Assembly (NCBI GenBank): GCA_946542235.1
Contig: CAMNKK010000002.1
Location: 1-64,000 of the forward strand
Direction of reading: 5' to 3'
DNA: 64,000 bases
From: an uncultured Clostridia bacterium
GTDB lineage: Bacteria; Bacillota; Clostridia; Christensenellales; Aristaeellaceae
The position numbers and the translations under genes were made by a program. How positions within the stretch are numbered: the first letter of the stretch is position 1; every line of letters starts with the position of its first letter. The notes beneath the pieces were generated by a model. That model saw nothing but the letters and a program-made list of their open reading frames with translations, had not been told where the DNA came from and ran no database searches. Positions 50,254-59,860 of this stretch are shown one piece after another.

Positions 50254-51546
50254 ATGGCAAAGCAAGAAAGCAACGTCACGGCTCATCTGCCGGAACACGG
50301 CCCCCTGAACGAGGAGGGACGGGAGATCCTGCTGTCCCTGAAGAATGTGGATATCACCTTCGGCAAGGATGAGAACGCGGTCCGCGCGGTGAAGAATGCC
50401 TCCTTCGATATTTTCAAGGGAGAAACCTTCTCCCTGGTCGGAGAGAGCGGATCCGGCAAGACCACGATCGGACGGGCGGTGATCCGGGTCAATCCATGCG
50501 CGGCGGGAGAAATCCAGTACAAGGGCGTCCGCATCAGCGGTAAAATTCCCCGCAGCCTTGACCGGGAAGTCATCCGGAATATTCAGATGGTTTTTCAGGA
50601 TCCCGCCGCCTCCCTGAACGAACGGGCAACGGTGGACTATATTATCTCGGAAGGCCTGTACAATTTCCATCTGTTTGAGAATGAGGCGGATCGGGTAAAG
50701 AAGGTGGAGACCATCATCAATGAGGTGGGTCTGCTGCCGGAGCATCTGACCAGGTATCCGCACGAGTTTTCCGGAGGACAGCGCCAGCGGATCGGGCTGG
50801 CCCGCGCCATGGTGATGGAGCCGGAGCTGGTCATCGCGGACGAGCCCATCTCCGCCCTGGACGTTTCCATCCGGGCGCAGGTGCTGAACCTGATGAAGAA
50901 GTTCCAGAAGGAAAGGGATATCACCTATCTGTTCATTGCTCACGATCTGAGCATCGTCCGGTTTATTTCGGACCGGATCGCGGTGATCTACAAGGGAGAC
51001 ATCGTGGAAATTGCAGAGACGGATGAGCTGTTCAATTATCCGCTGCATCCCTATACCCGCAGCCTGATTTCCGCCATTCCCATTCCCGATCCGAAGCTGG
51101 AGAAGCACAAGGTGCTGTTCACCTATGATCCCTCCGTCCATGACTACTCCGTGGACAAGCCCAGCCTGCAGGATATCGGGCACAACCACTTTGTGTACGG
51201 AAACGCGAAGGAAATCGAAGCCTACAGGGCGCAGCGCGAATCCGGGACTCCGCTGAAGTCCATTACCATTCTGCCGGAGAATGAGGAAGCGCCCAGCAGC
51301 ATCCAGGAAGACACCAAGGTGGACGAGGATTTCCTGCGGACGCCGGTTCATGACACGGGAAACATCTGGCTGGCAGTGCTGGCTTTCTTCCTCCCGCTGC
51401 TGGGCCTGATCGGCACCTGGCTGTTTAAAAAGTATCACCACTTCCGGAACTACAAGGTCTGCCGCAGGGGAACCATTGCCGGCTTTGCCGTGCTGGGCGC
51501 GATTGTGGTACTGTTCGGGCTGTTCCTGCTGCTGTCCGTACTCTGA
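50254..51546 (+). CDS. OppF-type ATPase with C-terminal two-helix membrane tail, cassette B
   Basis: A 430-residue ATPase. Residues 1-330 form a normal OppF protein ([39 protein letters not shown], ending [14 protein letters not shown]). An extra C-terminus has an acidic linker (about 335-367) and two transmembrane helices at about 371-391 ([16 protein letters not shown]) and 407-429 ([19 protein letters not shown]), joined by a basic loop. Such a tail would tether the ATPase to the membrane independently of the permeases. GAGGAG precedes the ATG. It follows the OppD-type gene after 94 bases with no terminator. Confidence 0.92.
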   Translation: MAKQESNVTAHLPEHGPLNEEGREILLSLKNVDITFGKDENAVRAVKNASFDIFKGETFSLVGESGSGKTTIGRAVIRVNPCAAGEIQYKGVRISGKIPRSLDREVIRNIQMVFQDPAASLNERATVDYIISEGLYNFHLFENEADRVKKVETIINEVGLLPEHLTRYPHEFSGGQRQRIGLARAMVMEPELVIADEPISALDVSIRAQVLNLMKKFQKERDITYLFIAHDLSIVRFISDRIAVIYKGDIVEIAETDELFNYPLHPYTRSLISAIPIPDPKLEKHKVLFTYDPSVHDYSVDKPSLQDIGHNHFVYGNAKEIEAYRAQRESGTPLKSITILPENEEAPSSIQEDTKVDEDFLRTPVHDTGNIWLAVLAFFLPLLGLIGTWLFKKYHHFRNYKVCRRGTIAGFAVLGAIVVLFGLFLLLSVL

Positions 51547-51642
51547 CGGACCGCGGGAGAATGCCTGCGCGCGGGGAAACCGGACAGCGGAGGCGCCGGC
51601 TTCGGACGGGAAAAGCAGGTTGGATTTCGGGAGAAACGGGAC

Positions 51643-52881
51643 ATGAAACGGGAAGCAAGAGATTTCCGGGAAAGAATGCCCAGACCGGTACGGCGGATTC
51701 CGCTGGAGGAGGGTTCCCTCCGCAGACGGATCATCGGCGCAGGAATTGCGCTGGTCGTTGCCGGCCTGGCGCTTTTTATTGCGCTTCGGACGATGACCCG
51801 GGTGGATGCCGGGTGGGCCTGGATTGAACCGGATTCCGCGGAAGGCCCGACGGCGGAGGTCAGACTGTGGGCGGAGCTGGGCGCGGGAGAGGAAAGCCCC
51901 CTGACGGAAAGGAAAAAGCTGACCGCGCTTTACAGCGGCGCGGCCAGGGAGCTGTATACCCTGTTCAGCCCCTATGAGATTTTCAGCGGGGTGAACAACC
52001 TGTGGTGGATCAATCATCATCCGAATGAGGAGGTCACGGTGGATCCCCGCCTCTACAGCGCACTGGAAAAATGCGCGGGGAGCGGGCGCGGAATCTATTT
52101 CGGCCCTGTGTATGAGATCTGGGACGGGGTGTACTTCAGCCAGACGGATCAGGATGCGCGAATCGCCGATCCCAGGGAGGGAGCGGCCAATGCCGCGGCG
52201 CTGGCGGAAATCCTGGCGGCACTGCAGGATGAGAGCCAGATTTCCCTGAGCTTTCTCGGGCAGGGAATGCTGCGGCTGAATGTTTCGGAGCAGCTTCTCC
52301 GCCTGGCGGAGGAGGAGGGAATCGAGCGGTTTCTTGACTTTGGGTGGATGCAGAACGCCTGCGCGGCGGATGAGCTGGCCCGGGTGCTGACGGAAGCCGG
52401 ATGGACACGGGGGGTGCTGGTCAGCCAGGACGGTTTTATCCGGTGCCTGGACGGCCGGGACAGCTTTGTGCTGGAGATTCTGAGCACCCTGCAGGGGAAG
52501 GCAGTCCGAAATGCGGAGGCCCGATACCGGGGCCCGGCTGCGCTGATGCAGCTGATTCCCGCCCCCCGGGGAGAGCGGGCCAGGTCCTACCTGTATGCGG
52601 ACGGGACGCTGCGCACCGCCTGGATTTCCCGGGAGGATGGGCTGGACCGGCAGCCGGTGGACAGCCTGAGCACGATCTCCCGGACGAAAGGCTGCCTGGA
52701 TATGGCGCTGGAGGTCTGGCCGCTGCTGACGGAGGAGGAATTCCGGCCGCAGGCGCTGGAAGCGCTGGCCGAGCCGGGAGAGATTTCCCTGATTGCGATC
52801 CGGGACAATCGGATTTATTGCGCCGGGGAAGGGTTTGAAGTGCTGAAAGGCCCCGGAGCAGCAAAAAACGGCGGAAACTGA
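51643..52881 (+). CDS. Membrane-anchored protein, remotely ApbE-like
   Basis: A 412-residue protein with a basic N-terminus, one transmembrane helix (about residues 30-48) and an extracytoplasmic domain. The order of segments recalls FAD:protein FMN transferase (ApbE): VDPRLYSALEKC, then GPVYEIWDGV, then LDFGWMQNACAADELARVLTEAGWTRGVLVSQDG, which lines up with the ApbE DLGGIAKGYA region, but the catalytic and metal residues are not conserved. A non-enzymatic or altered role is likely if the relation is real. It follows the OppF-type gene by 96 bases and is probably the last gene of cassette B. Confidence 0.6.
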   Translation: MKREARDFRERMPRPVRRIPLEEGSLRRRIIGAGIALVVAGLALFIALRTMTRVDAGWAWIEPDSAEGPTAEVRLWAELGAGEESPLTERKKLTALYSGAARELYTLFSPYEIFSGVNNLWWINHHPNEEVTVDPRLYSALEKCAGSGRGIYFGPVYEIWDGVYFSQTDQDARIADPREGAANAAALAEILAALQDESQISLSFLGQGMLRLNVSEQLLRLAEEEGIERFLDFGWMQNACAADELARVLTEAGWTRGVLVSQDGFIRCLDGRDSFVLEILSTLQGKAVRNAEARYRGPAALMQLIPAPRGERARSYLYADGTLRTAWISREDGLDRQPVDSLSTISRTKGCLDMALEVWPLLTEEEFRPQALEALAEPGEISLIAIRDNRIYCAGEGFEVLKGPGAAKNGGN

Positions 52882-52893
52882 ACCAGGCCTGCC

Positions 52894-52928
52894 AAAAGGC
52901 GTGAGCTGCAACAGCCCGCGCCTTTTTT
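52894..52928 (+). terminator. Rho-independent terminator at the end of cassette B
   Basis: AGGCGTGAGCTG pairs with CAGCCCGCGCCT (one mismatch, one G-U) and is followed by six T residues. Confidence 0.85.
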
Positions 52929-52965
52929 GGATGGACGGAACAGGGCGGGCGGAGCCGCGCGGATC

Positions 52966-52995
52966 TTGACAACAAAAGGGCTTGAAACCTATAAT
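52966..52995 (+). promoter_or_regulatory. Promoter of the ACT-PFL-obgE-murC-alr-coaD operon
   Basis: TTGACA (52966-52971), 18-base spacer, perfect TATAAT (52990-52995), 35 bases before the first ATG. Confidence 0.82.
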
Positions 52996-53030
52996 AGCAT
53001 GTATTTTTATGGAGATGAGAGGTGAGTCTG

Positions 53031-53303
53031 ATGCAGAAGGCACTGATCAGCGTAACGGGACTGGATGCAACGGGAATCATTGCAAAGGTTGCGACTAAGC
53101 TCAGCGAACTGAACGTCAACATCCTGGATATCAGCCAGACCATTCTGGGCGGCTATTTTACCATGATGATGATCGTGGACATCAGCGGGTCTGCGGAGGA
53201 TTTTGACGGGATCAACAGGGCGCTGCAGCCGATCCGGGAGGAGCTGAAAATGGAGATCCACATACAGCGGATGGACATTTTCGACGCCATGCACCGGATC
53301 TGA
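53031..53303 (+). CDS. ACT domain protein, UPF0237 family
   Basis: A 90-residue stand-alone ACT domain ([40 protein letters not shown]), the UPF0237 family. ACT domains bind amino acids or similar small ligands and control partner enzymes. It is followed after 71 bases by a PFL/UPF0210 protein, its usual companion in Firmicutes, though the process they serve is not known. A GTG at 53022 is possible; the ATG at 53031 fits the family and the AGAGGTGA ribosome site. Confidence 0.92.
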   Translation: MQKALISVTGLDATGIIAKVATKLSELNVNILDISQTILGGYFTMMMIVDISGSAEDFDGINRALQPIREELKMEIHIQRMDIFDAMHRI

Positions 53304-53374
53304 GGCCCGACGGATGCGGGAAGCGCTTTCCCGGAACCCGGAGAAGGAACGGGAAAAGGCAGAAGGAGAACAAG

Positions 53375-54721
53375 ATGATTGAAACAGGTGAAATCCTGCA
53401 GACGCTGCGGATGATCCAGGAAGAGCATTTCGATGTCAGAACCATTACCCTGGGGATTAACCTGCTGGACTGCTCGGATCAGGATCCGGAGCAGTGCGCC
53501 CGCCGGGTTTATGAGAAGATCTGTGCTACGGCGAAGGATCTGGTTCCTGTCGGGGAAAGAATTGAGGCAGAGCTGGGCATCCCCATTGTGAACAAGCGCA
53601 TCAGCGTGACCCCGGTGAGCCTGATCTGCCAGGGCGATCCCCGGCCGATCGCCCTGGCGCTGGACAGGGCTGCGGGGGAGATGGGCGTCAACTTCCTGGG
53701 AGGTTACAGCGCGCTGATGCACAAGGGAGCCACCCGGGCAGACGAACGGCTGCTGGCTTCGATTCCGGAGGTGCTGAGTGAGACGGAACGTCTCTGCGCC
53801 AGTGTGAATGTGGCTTCCACCCGGGCGGGCATCAATATGAATGCCGTTCGGGAGATGGGAGAAATCATCCGGAAGACCGCGGAGATGACCGCGGACAGCG
53901 ACGGGCTTGGCTGCGCCAAGCTGGTGGTCTTTGCCAACGCAGTGGAGGACAATCCCTTTATGGCAGGGGCATTCTGCGGAGTGGGAGAACCGGAATGCGC
54001 CATTAATGTGGGTGTCAGCGGTCCCGGCGTAGTCAAGAAAGCGCTGGAGGAAGTCCGGGGGCAGCCTTTTGATATTGTGGCGGAAACCATCAAGAGGACG
54101 GCCTTCAAGATTACGAGGGTCGGCCAGCTGGTGGCCCGGGAGGCCAGCCAGCGGCTGAACATTCCCTTCGGCATCGTGGATCTGAGCCTGGCGCCGACCC
54201 CTGCCCGGGGGGACTCCGTAGCCCATATCCTGGAGGAGATGGGGCTGGAGAGCACCGGCGCGCCCGGAACGACAGCTGCCCTGGCCCTGCTGAACGACGC
54301 GGTGAAAAAGGGCGGCGTTATGGCCAGCAGCCATGTGGGCGGCCTGAGCGGAGCCTTCATTCCGGTCAGCGAGGATATCGGTATGATTGAGGCGGCCGCC
54401 AAGGGCGCCCTGACGCTGGAAAAGCTGGAAGCAATGACCTGCGTATGCTCGGTGGGGCTGGATATGATCGCGGTTCCCGGGGATACGAGTGCGGCCGCCA
54501 TCAGCGGAATTATTGCAGATGAGGCGGCGATCGGCGTGGTCAACAACAAGACCACGGCGGTCCGGATCATTCCGGCGGTGGGAAAGAAAGCGGGAGACCG
54601 GGTGGAATTCGGCGGATTGCTGGGATATGCGCCGGTCATGCCTGTCAATGAATACGGAAACGCAGAATTTATTGCCCGGGGAGGACGGATTCCGGCTCCG
54701 CTGCATTCGCTTCGCAACTGA
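53375..54721 (+). CDS. PFL family protein (UPF0210/DUF711)
   Basis: A 448-residue protein of the UPF0210 family, which shares its fold with pyruvate formate-lyase-like barrels. It has the typical start [20 protein letters not shown], central [22 protein letters not shown] and C-terminal [20 protein letters not shown] see no glycyl-radical motif, consistent with a non-PFL activity. Function is unknown; it is genetically tied to the ACT protein upstream. Confidence 0.92.
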   Translation: MIETGEILQTLRMIQEEHFDVRTITLGINLLDCSDQDPEQCARRVYEKICATAKDLVPVGERIEAELGIPIVNKRISVTPVSLICQGDPRPIALALDRAAGEMGVNFLGGYSALMHKGATRADERLLASIPEVLSETERLCASVNVASTRAGINMNAVREMGEIIRKTAEMTADSDGLGCAKLVVFANAVEDNPFMAGAFCGVGEPECAINVGVSGPGVVKKALEEVRGQPFDIVAETIKRTAFKITRVGQLVAREASQRLNIPFGIVDLSLAPTPARGDSVAHILEEMGLESTGAPGTTAALALLNDAVKKGGVMASSHVGGLSGAFIPVSEDIGMIEAAAKGALTLEKLEAMTCVCSVGLDMIAVPGDTSAAAISGIIADEAAIGVVNNKTTAVRIIPAVGKKAGDRVEFGGLLGYAPVMPVNEYGNAEFIARGGRIPAPLHSLRN

Positions 54722-54766
54722 GAGCGGCGAGCCGGGTATGCCTGCAGGAAACGGAATGGGAGAAAA

Positions 54767-56038
54767 ATGAGCAATTTTGTAGATCGGGTGAAGATTACGG
54801 CCAAAGCCGGAAACGGCGGAAACGGATCCGCCTCCTTTCACCGGGAAAAGTATGTCCAGAACGGCGGCCCTGACGGCGGCGACGGCGGAAGGGGCGGAGA
54901 TATTCTGCTGTATGCGGATGAGAACATGCATACGCTGCTGGACTTCCGCTTCCGGAGCAAATATACGGCGGAAAACGGGGGAGACGGGCTGAGCAACCTG
55001 CGCACCGGCAAGCGGGGCGAGGATCTGATGATCAAGGTTCCGGTGGGAACGATCGTCCGGGAGGCTGAATCAGGCCGGATTCTTGCGGATATGGACCGGG
55101 CGGGGGAAACCCGGGTGCTGCTGAGGGGAGGCCGGGGCGGCTGGGGCAACCGCCATTTTGCCACCTCGACCCGTCAGGCGCCGAACTTCGCCAAGCCCGG
55201 GGTCAAAACGGAGATCCACACCCTGCAGCTGGAGCTGAAAACCATAGCGGATATTGGTCTGGTAGGTTATCCGAACGTTGGGAAAAGCTCGATTCTGTCC
55301 GTGCTGACCAGCGCCCGGCCCAAGGTGGGCAATTACCATTTCACCACGCTGACGCCGAACCTGGGCATCGTCCGGAAGTACGGGCAGGACATCGTACTGG
55401 CGGATATCCCCGGACTGATCGAAGGCGCCGCGGAGGGCGCAGGGCTGGGGCATGATTTTCTGCGCCACGTGGAAAGAACCCGGCTGCTGCTGCATGTGGT
55501 GGACGCCAGCGGCAGCGAGGGCCGGGATCCGGTGGACGACCTGGATCAGATCAACAATGAGCTGGAGCATTACGGAGAGCTTGGGGAGAAGCCCCAGATC
55601 ATCGTTTGCAACAAGATGGACCTGCCGGGAGCAGAGGAAAACCTGAAGCGGATTCAAGCCCTGGCGGAGGGCATGGGAACGCCGGTCTACGCCGTGAGCG
55701 CCGCGGCCCATCAGGGCTTTGAGGAGCTGATGGACGCGGCGGCCAGAATGCTGGAAGATCTGCCGCCCATCCTGCACTTTGCGGAGGAGGAGGAACCGCT
55801 GCCGGAGAAGCGGAACGACGATGAATTCCGCGTGATCTTCGACGGAGCCACCTACTTTGTGGAAGGCCCCGGGATGGAACGGCTGCTGGACAGCGTCAAC
55901 TTTGAGGATCTGGAAAGCATGAACTGGTTTCACCGGACCCTGCGGCGCTGGGGAGTCATCGACGCGCTGCGGGAAGCCGGCGCCGGGGAAGGCGCTACGG
56001 TATGCATCGGTGAAATGGAATTTGATTTTGTGGAGTGA
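54767..56038 (+). CDS. obgE: GTPase ObgE/CgtA
   Basis: A 423-residue Obg GTPase. The Gly-rich Obg domain (residues 1-158: KAGNGGNGSASFHREK, DGGDGGRGGD) precedes the G domain with G1 GYPNVGKSS, switch residues in FTTLTPNLGIV, G3 DIPGLIEGA, G4 NKMD and G5 VSAAAHQG, and a C-terminal OCT domain (about 345-423). Obg proteins bind (p)ppGpp and act in 50S assembly and growth control, which links it thematically to the alarmone synthetase at 16443-17024. A seven-base gap leads into yhbY. Confidence 0.96.
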   Translation: MSNFVDRVKITAKAGNGGNGSASFHREKYVQNGGPDGGDGGRGGDILLYADENMHTLLDFRFRSKYTAENGGDGLSNLRTGKRGEDLMIKVPVGTIVREAESGRILADMDRAGETRVLLRGGRGGWGNRHFATSTRQAPNFAKPGVKTEIHTLQLELKTIADIGLVGYPNVGKSSILSVLTSARPKVGNYHFTTLTPNLGIVRKYGQDIVLADIPGLIEGAAEGAGLGHDFLRHVERTRLLLHVVDASGSEGRDPVDDLDQINNELEHYGELGEKPQIIVCNKMDLPGAEENLKRIQALAEGMGTPVYAVSAAAHQGFEELMDAAARMLEDLPPILHFAEEEEPLPEKRNDDEFRVIFDGATYFVEGPGMERLLDSVNFEDLESMNWFHRTLRRWGVIDALREAGAGEGATVCIGEMEFDFVE

Positions 56039-56044
56039 GACAGA

Positions 56045-56332
56045 ATGACCGGAAAACAGAGAGCACGGCTGCGGGCGATGGCCAACACCCTGGAGACGAT
56101 CCTGTATATCGGGAAGGACGGCATCGGGGAAAACACGATCCGGGAGACGGAGGACGCGCTGGAAGCCCGGGAGCTGATCAAGGGATGCGTTCAGCAGGGA
56201 TGTCCCCTGGATGCACGGGAGGCGCTGCAGGAGCTGTGCGAGAGAACGCATGCGGAACCGATTCAGCATATCGGACGGCGGTTCGTGATGTACCGCCCGA
56301 GCCGGGAAAATCCCCGGATTACGCTGGACTGA
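56045..56332 (+). CDS. yhbY: YhbY-family RNA-binding protein (CRM domain)
   Basis: A 95-residue CRM-domain protein. It begins MTGKQRARLRAMANTLETIL, has the signature IGKDGIGENTIRETEDAL and ends RRFVMYRPSRENPRI. CRM proteins bind pre-50S ribosomal RNA. Linkage to obgE, also a 50S assembly factor, supports a role in ribosome maturation. The ATG follows the obgE stop after six bases. Confidence 0.94.
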   Translation: MTGKQRARLRAMANTLETILYIGKDGIGENTIRETEDALEARELIKGCVQQGCPLDAREALQELCERTHAEPIQHIGRRFVMYRPSRENPRITLD

Positions 56333-56374
56333 AGAGAAGAAGGACGACGAACCTCCGGAAAGCGACGGAAGAAA

Positions 56375-57784
56375 GTGTGCAGAGAAATGAGCGTACCCCG
56401 GATCAGGGATTATCAGGGACAGCGGATTCATCTGATCGGAATCGGCGGCAGCAGCATGAGCGGCCTTGCGGAGATGCTGATGGATCAGGGATATCGGGTT
56501 TCCGGAAGCGACCGGGATGAGGGGTATCTGATCCAGGGCGTAAGGGAGAAAGGCGCGGAGGTGCAGATCGGCCATCGGGCGGAAAACGTGCACGGTGCTG
56601 CGCTGGTCTGCTACAGCGCGGCCATCCGGCCGGACAACCCGGAGCGCCTGGAGGCGGAACGGCTGGGAATACCCACCCTGGAGAGGGCCTATCTGCTGGG
56701 ACAGCTGATGGAAGGATTCAGCAAGGCGGTGGGCATTTGCGGAGCCCACGGCAAGACCACGGTGACATCCATGCTGAGCGAAATGCTGCTGGAGCATGGA
56801 ATGGATCCCAGCATCCACATCGGCGGCCGGCTGGATGCCATCGGCGGCAGCACCAGGGTAGGCCACAGCGATATCTTTGTGGCGGAAGCCTGCGAATTCA
56901 ACCGGAGCTTCCTGCGGATGAATCCGACGGTAGCCGTGGTGCTGAACATCGACGCGGATCATCTGGACTGCTACAGGGATCTGGAGGAGATTGAGGAGAC
57001 CTTCGGCCAGTACCTGCACCTGCTGCCGCAGGAAGGGATCGCGCTGGGAAACGGAGACGATCCCCGGGTCCGGCGGCAGATCGAAAAGCTGAGCTGCCGG
57101 AAAATCTTTTTCGGATTCGGCAGGCAGAATGAGTGGCATCCGGAGAACCTGCAGGAGGATGACCGGGGATATGCCTCCTTCGACCTGATGCGCGGGGAGA
57201 AAAAGGTGACGTCGGTGCGAATGGGCGTGCCGGGAGACTTCAACGTCATGAACGCGCTGGCCGCGCTGGCTGCGGCGGATGCGCTCGGGCTGCCGGCGGA
57301 GAAAGCGGCGGACACGCTGGAACGCTTTACCGGAGCGCATCGCCGCTTTGAACTGACGGACACGATAGACGGCGTGGAAATATTCCATGATTACGGGCAT
57401 AATCCGGCGGAGATGAGAAATGCCCTTTCCATCGCCCGGAAACGCTGCAAAGGGCGGCTCTGGGCGGTCATGCAGCCTCACACCTTCAGCCGGGTGCGGA
57501 CGCTGTTCCAGGATTATCTGACCTGCACGGAAGCGGCGGACTTCACCCTGGTGACCGATATCTGCGCGGCCCGGGAAAAGGATCCCGGGGACCTGAACAG
57601 CGGGATGCTGGTGGAGGGTATGAAGGAACACGGCATCCGTGCAGTCTGGACTCCCAGCTTTGACGATACGGAAAAATACCTGCGGGAGCACTGGCAGGCA
57701 GGGGATCTTGTGATTACCATGGGATGCGGGGATATCAATATGCTGAATGCACAGATCCACCGGCATGAGTACCCGGAGAACTGA
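56375..57784 (+). CDS. murC: UDP-N-acetylmuramate--L-alanine ligase
   Basis: A 469-residue MurC, the cytoplasmic enzyme adding the first stem-peptide residue to UDP-MurNAc. Motifs: HLIGIGGSSMSGLAE (dinucleotide-like site), CGAHGKTTVTSML (P-loop), EACEFNRSFL, NIDADHLDCY and FHDYGHNPAEM. The start is uncertain: a GTG at 56375 has GGAAG just upstream, and an ATG at 56387 is four codons later. Next is alr, which makes D-alanine for the same wall precursor. Confidence 0.95.
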   Translation: MCREMSVPRIRDYQGQRIHLIGIGGSSMSGLAEMLMDQGYRVSGSDRDEGYLIQGVREKGAEVQIGHRAENVHGAALVCYSAAIRPDNPERLEAERLGIPTLERAYLLGQLMEGFSKAVGICGAHGKTTVTSMLSEMLLEHGMDPSIHIGGRLDAIGGSTRVGHSDIFVAEACEFNRSFLRMNPTVAVVLNIDADHLDCYRDLEEIEETFGQYLHLLPQEGIALGNGDDPRVRRQIEKLSCRKIFFGFGRQNEWHPENLQEDDRGYASFDLMRGEKKVTSVRMGVPGDFNVMNALAALAAADALGLPAEKAADTLERFTGAHRRFELTDTIDGVEIFHDYGHNPAEMRNALSIARKRCKGRLWAVMQPHTFSRVRTLFQDYLTCTEAADFTLVTDICAAREKDPGDLNSGMLVEGMKEHGIRAVWTPSFDDTEKYLREHWQAGDLVITMGCGDINMLNAQIHRHEYPEN

Positions 57785-57846
57785 AATCCCGGGGAGCGGT
57801 CAGGCAGGAGACCGGTGCGGGTATGAAAGGAAATGAACGGAACAGC

Positions 57847-59031
57847 ATGAGGCCAAGAAATATCCGGATTATCGACGCGGATGCAATCCGGCAGAATATG
57901 GTGCTGCTGCGCGGAGCGGTTCCCCGCAGCGCAGAAATTATGGCAGTGGTGAAGGCGGACGGCTACGGCCACGGAGCGGTGACCGCTGCCCGGGCCGCCC
58001 TGTCCGGAGGCGCTTCGGCACTGGCGGTTGCCACCGCAGAGGAAGGAATCGAGCTCCGGCAGGCGGGCATCACGGCGCCGATCCTGGTGCTGGGAGCGGC
58101 GGACCGGGAAGGGGCGGAAGCGGCGGCGCGCAGCGACCTGACGATGACCGTATGCAGCCCGGAAATGGTTCGCCTGTGCCAGTCCGCGGCGGAGCAGGCG
58201 GCGGCCCGGAAGGGGAAGCCGGAAACGGTAAAGGTTCATTTGAAGGTGGACAGCGGTATGGGCCGGCTGGGCGTTCGCAGCCTGACGGAGCGGGAAAGCG
58301 TGCTGGAAGCGATTTCTGAATGCCGCCTTGTTCAGCTGACCGGGGCGTACACCCACTTCAGCGACGCGGACGGAAACGCGGAGGGGGAGATTTACTCAGA
58401 GGAGCAGTTCCGGCGCTTTCTGACCCTGACGGAGGGGCTTCGCGTTCCGCGGCACTGCGCCAATTCCGCTGCGGCCCTCCGCCATCCGGAATGGGCGCTG
58501 GACATGGTGCGGGAAGGGATCAGCCTCTACGGATATCCCCCGGTAGAGACAGGGCTCGGCCTGAAACCGTGCATGGAATGGCGCGCGAAAATCAGCTATG
58601 TGAAGGAGGTTCCCCCGGGAGAGTATATCAGCTACGGAAGGACCTTCCGTACAGACAGGCAGACCCGGATTGCCACGATCACCTGCGGATACGGGGACGG
58701 ATATCACCGGTCGGCCGGAGGGCAGGCGGAAGTGCTGATCCGGGGCAGGCGGGCCCGGATTCTGGGACGGATCTGCATGGATCAGATGATGGCGGATGTG
58801 ACGGAGATCCCGGAGGCAAAAGAAGAGGATCCGGTCATTCTCCTGGGAGAGGACGGCGGAGAGCGAATCTCCGCGGAGGATCTTGCCCGGTGGAGCGGAA
58901 CCATTTCCTACGAGATTCTGCTCAGCAGCGGGAAGCGGGTGATTCGGACAGAAAAGACAAAGGCCGCGGAGGACGCCGGACAGCACATTTGCACCGGCGT
59001 ACGGAAGGAACCCGCGGATAAGACGGAATGA
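57847..59031 (+). CDS. alr: Alanine racemase
   Basis: A 394-residue PLP enzyme that makes D-alanine for peptidoglycan. The PLP lysine is in AVVKADGYGHGA, the PLP-contacting tyrosine in GISLYGYPP and the second catalytic tyrosine in YISYGRTF. The C-terminal beta domain includes RICMDQMMADVT. The frame opens at 57823, but the ATG at 57847 (MRPRNIRIIDADAIRQN) gives the family N-terminus and has GGAAC at suitable spacing. Confidence 0.95.
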   Translation: MRPRNIRIIDADAIRQNMVLLRGAVPRSAEIMAVVKADGYGHGAVTAARAALSGGASALAVATAEEGIELRQAGITAPILVLGAADREGAEAAARSDLTMTVCSPEMVRLCQSAAEQAAARKGKPETVKVHLKVDSGMGRLGVRSLTERESVLEAISECRLVQLTGAYTHFSDADGNAEGEIYSEEQFRRFLTLTEGLRVPRHCANSAAALRHPEWALDMVREGISLYGYPPVETGLGLKPCMEWRAKISYVKEVPPGEYISYGRTFRTDRQTRIATITCGYGDGYHRSAGGQAEVLIRGRRARILGRICMDQMMADVTEIPEAKEEDPVILLGEDGGERISAEDLARWSGTISYEILLSSGKRVIRTEKTKAAEDAGQHICTGVRKEPADKTE

Positions 59032-59049
59032 AAGACAGGAGCTGGAACG

Positions 59050-59859
59050 ATGTCAGACAAAAGCAGGCAGCCGGTAAAAAAGGTGGTTCGACCCTTTGTG
59101 ACAGGATCTCCCACGGATGAGAGAACCCTGGGGGGAGCATTGGGCTTCTTTGGCGTGACGCTGATGGTGGCGCTGATGACCTTTCTGGTCTGCAGCATGT
59201 TTACCATGAAAAACACGGTGCTTCGGACGGCGCTGAATATGCTGGTGGAAGTGCTGGTGCTGTTTGTTTTCTACAACAGCGCCGTCGGAAAGGGCGCGGA
59301 CGCCGTGGCGAGGGGAGAGATCCTCTGGCAGCGGCAGGAGAAAGGACAGAGCTTCTCCGCGGGAGAGAAGGCCGTCTGCTTCCATCCGCTGAAAGGTTAC
59401 CTGACAGCACTGACGGGAAGCATTCCCGTACTGATCTGCGCTGTTCTGCTGGCCATTGTGACAACGCGCCAGACAACCAATGCGGGCACAATTCCCGCCT
59501 GGCTGGATACATACCGGTCCCGCGGAGAGATCGGAGGGGCTCTGGTGGCCTATACCCAGAGCGCGGGAATGGGTGTCCAGGACATCCTCCGGATTGCTGT
59601 GCGGATCATGATCATGCCCTTTGTATCCATGGTGGGAGCGGAGAATCGGGACGGAATGCTTCTGCTGGAGCATCTGAGTCCGATCCTTGTCCTGCTGCCC
59701 GCCCTGGCCTATGGCACCGGGTATCTGCAGGGCCGGCAGGAGAGGACAAAAATCCATACCGGGATTGCGGAGAGCAACCGGCGCCGGGTCCGCAGGGAAA
59801 AGAAGGCCAGGAAAGCACGGATGACGCCCAAGCCCAGGACGCCGGAACAGCTGAACTGA
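59050..59859 (+). CDS. Hypothetical integral membrane protein
   Basis: A 269-residue protein of unrecognised family. About five hydrophobic segments are visible (near residues 29-47, 55-75, 118-138, 178-194 and 206-222) between a polar N-terminus and a strongly basic C-terminus (RRRVRREKKARKARM). It sits inside a wall and translation operon, 18 bases after alr and two bases before rsmD, so it is certainly co-transcribed. The basic tail suggests a cytoplasmic C-terminus. Confidence 0.72.
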   Translation: MSDKSRQPVKKVVRPFVTGSPTDERTLGGALGFFGVTLMVALMTFLVCSMFTMKNTVLRTALNMLVEVLVLFVFYNSAVGKGADAVARGEILWQRQEKGQSFSAGEKAVCFHPLKGYLTALTGSIPVLICAVLLAIVTTRQTTNAGTIPAWLDTYRSRGEIGGALVAYTQSAGMGVQDILRIAVRIMIMPFVSMVGAENRDGMLLLEHLSPILVLLPALAYGTGYLQGRQERTKIHTGIAESNRRRVRREKKARKARMTPKPRTPEQLN

Positions 59860-59860
59860 G

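Noticed and set aside
50233..53043. A 936-codon minus-strand frame opposite the OppF-type and ApbE-like genes
   Set aside because: It crosses a terminator and a promoter of the plus strand and encodes no recognisable domain.
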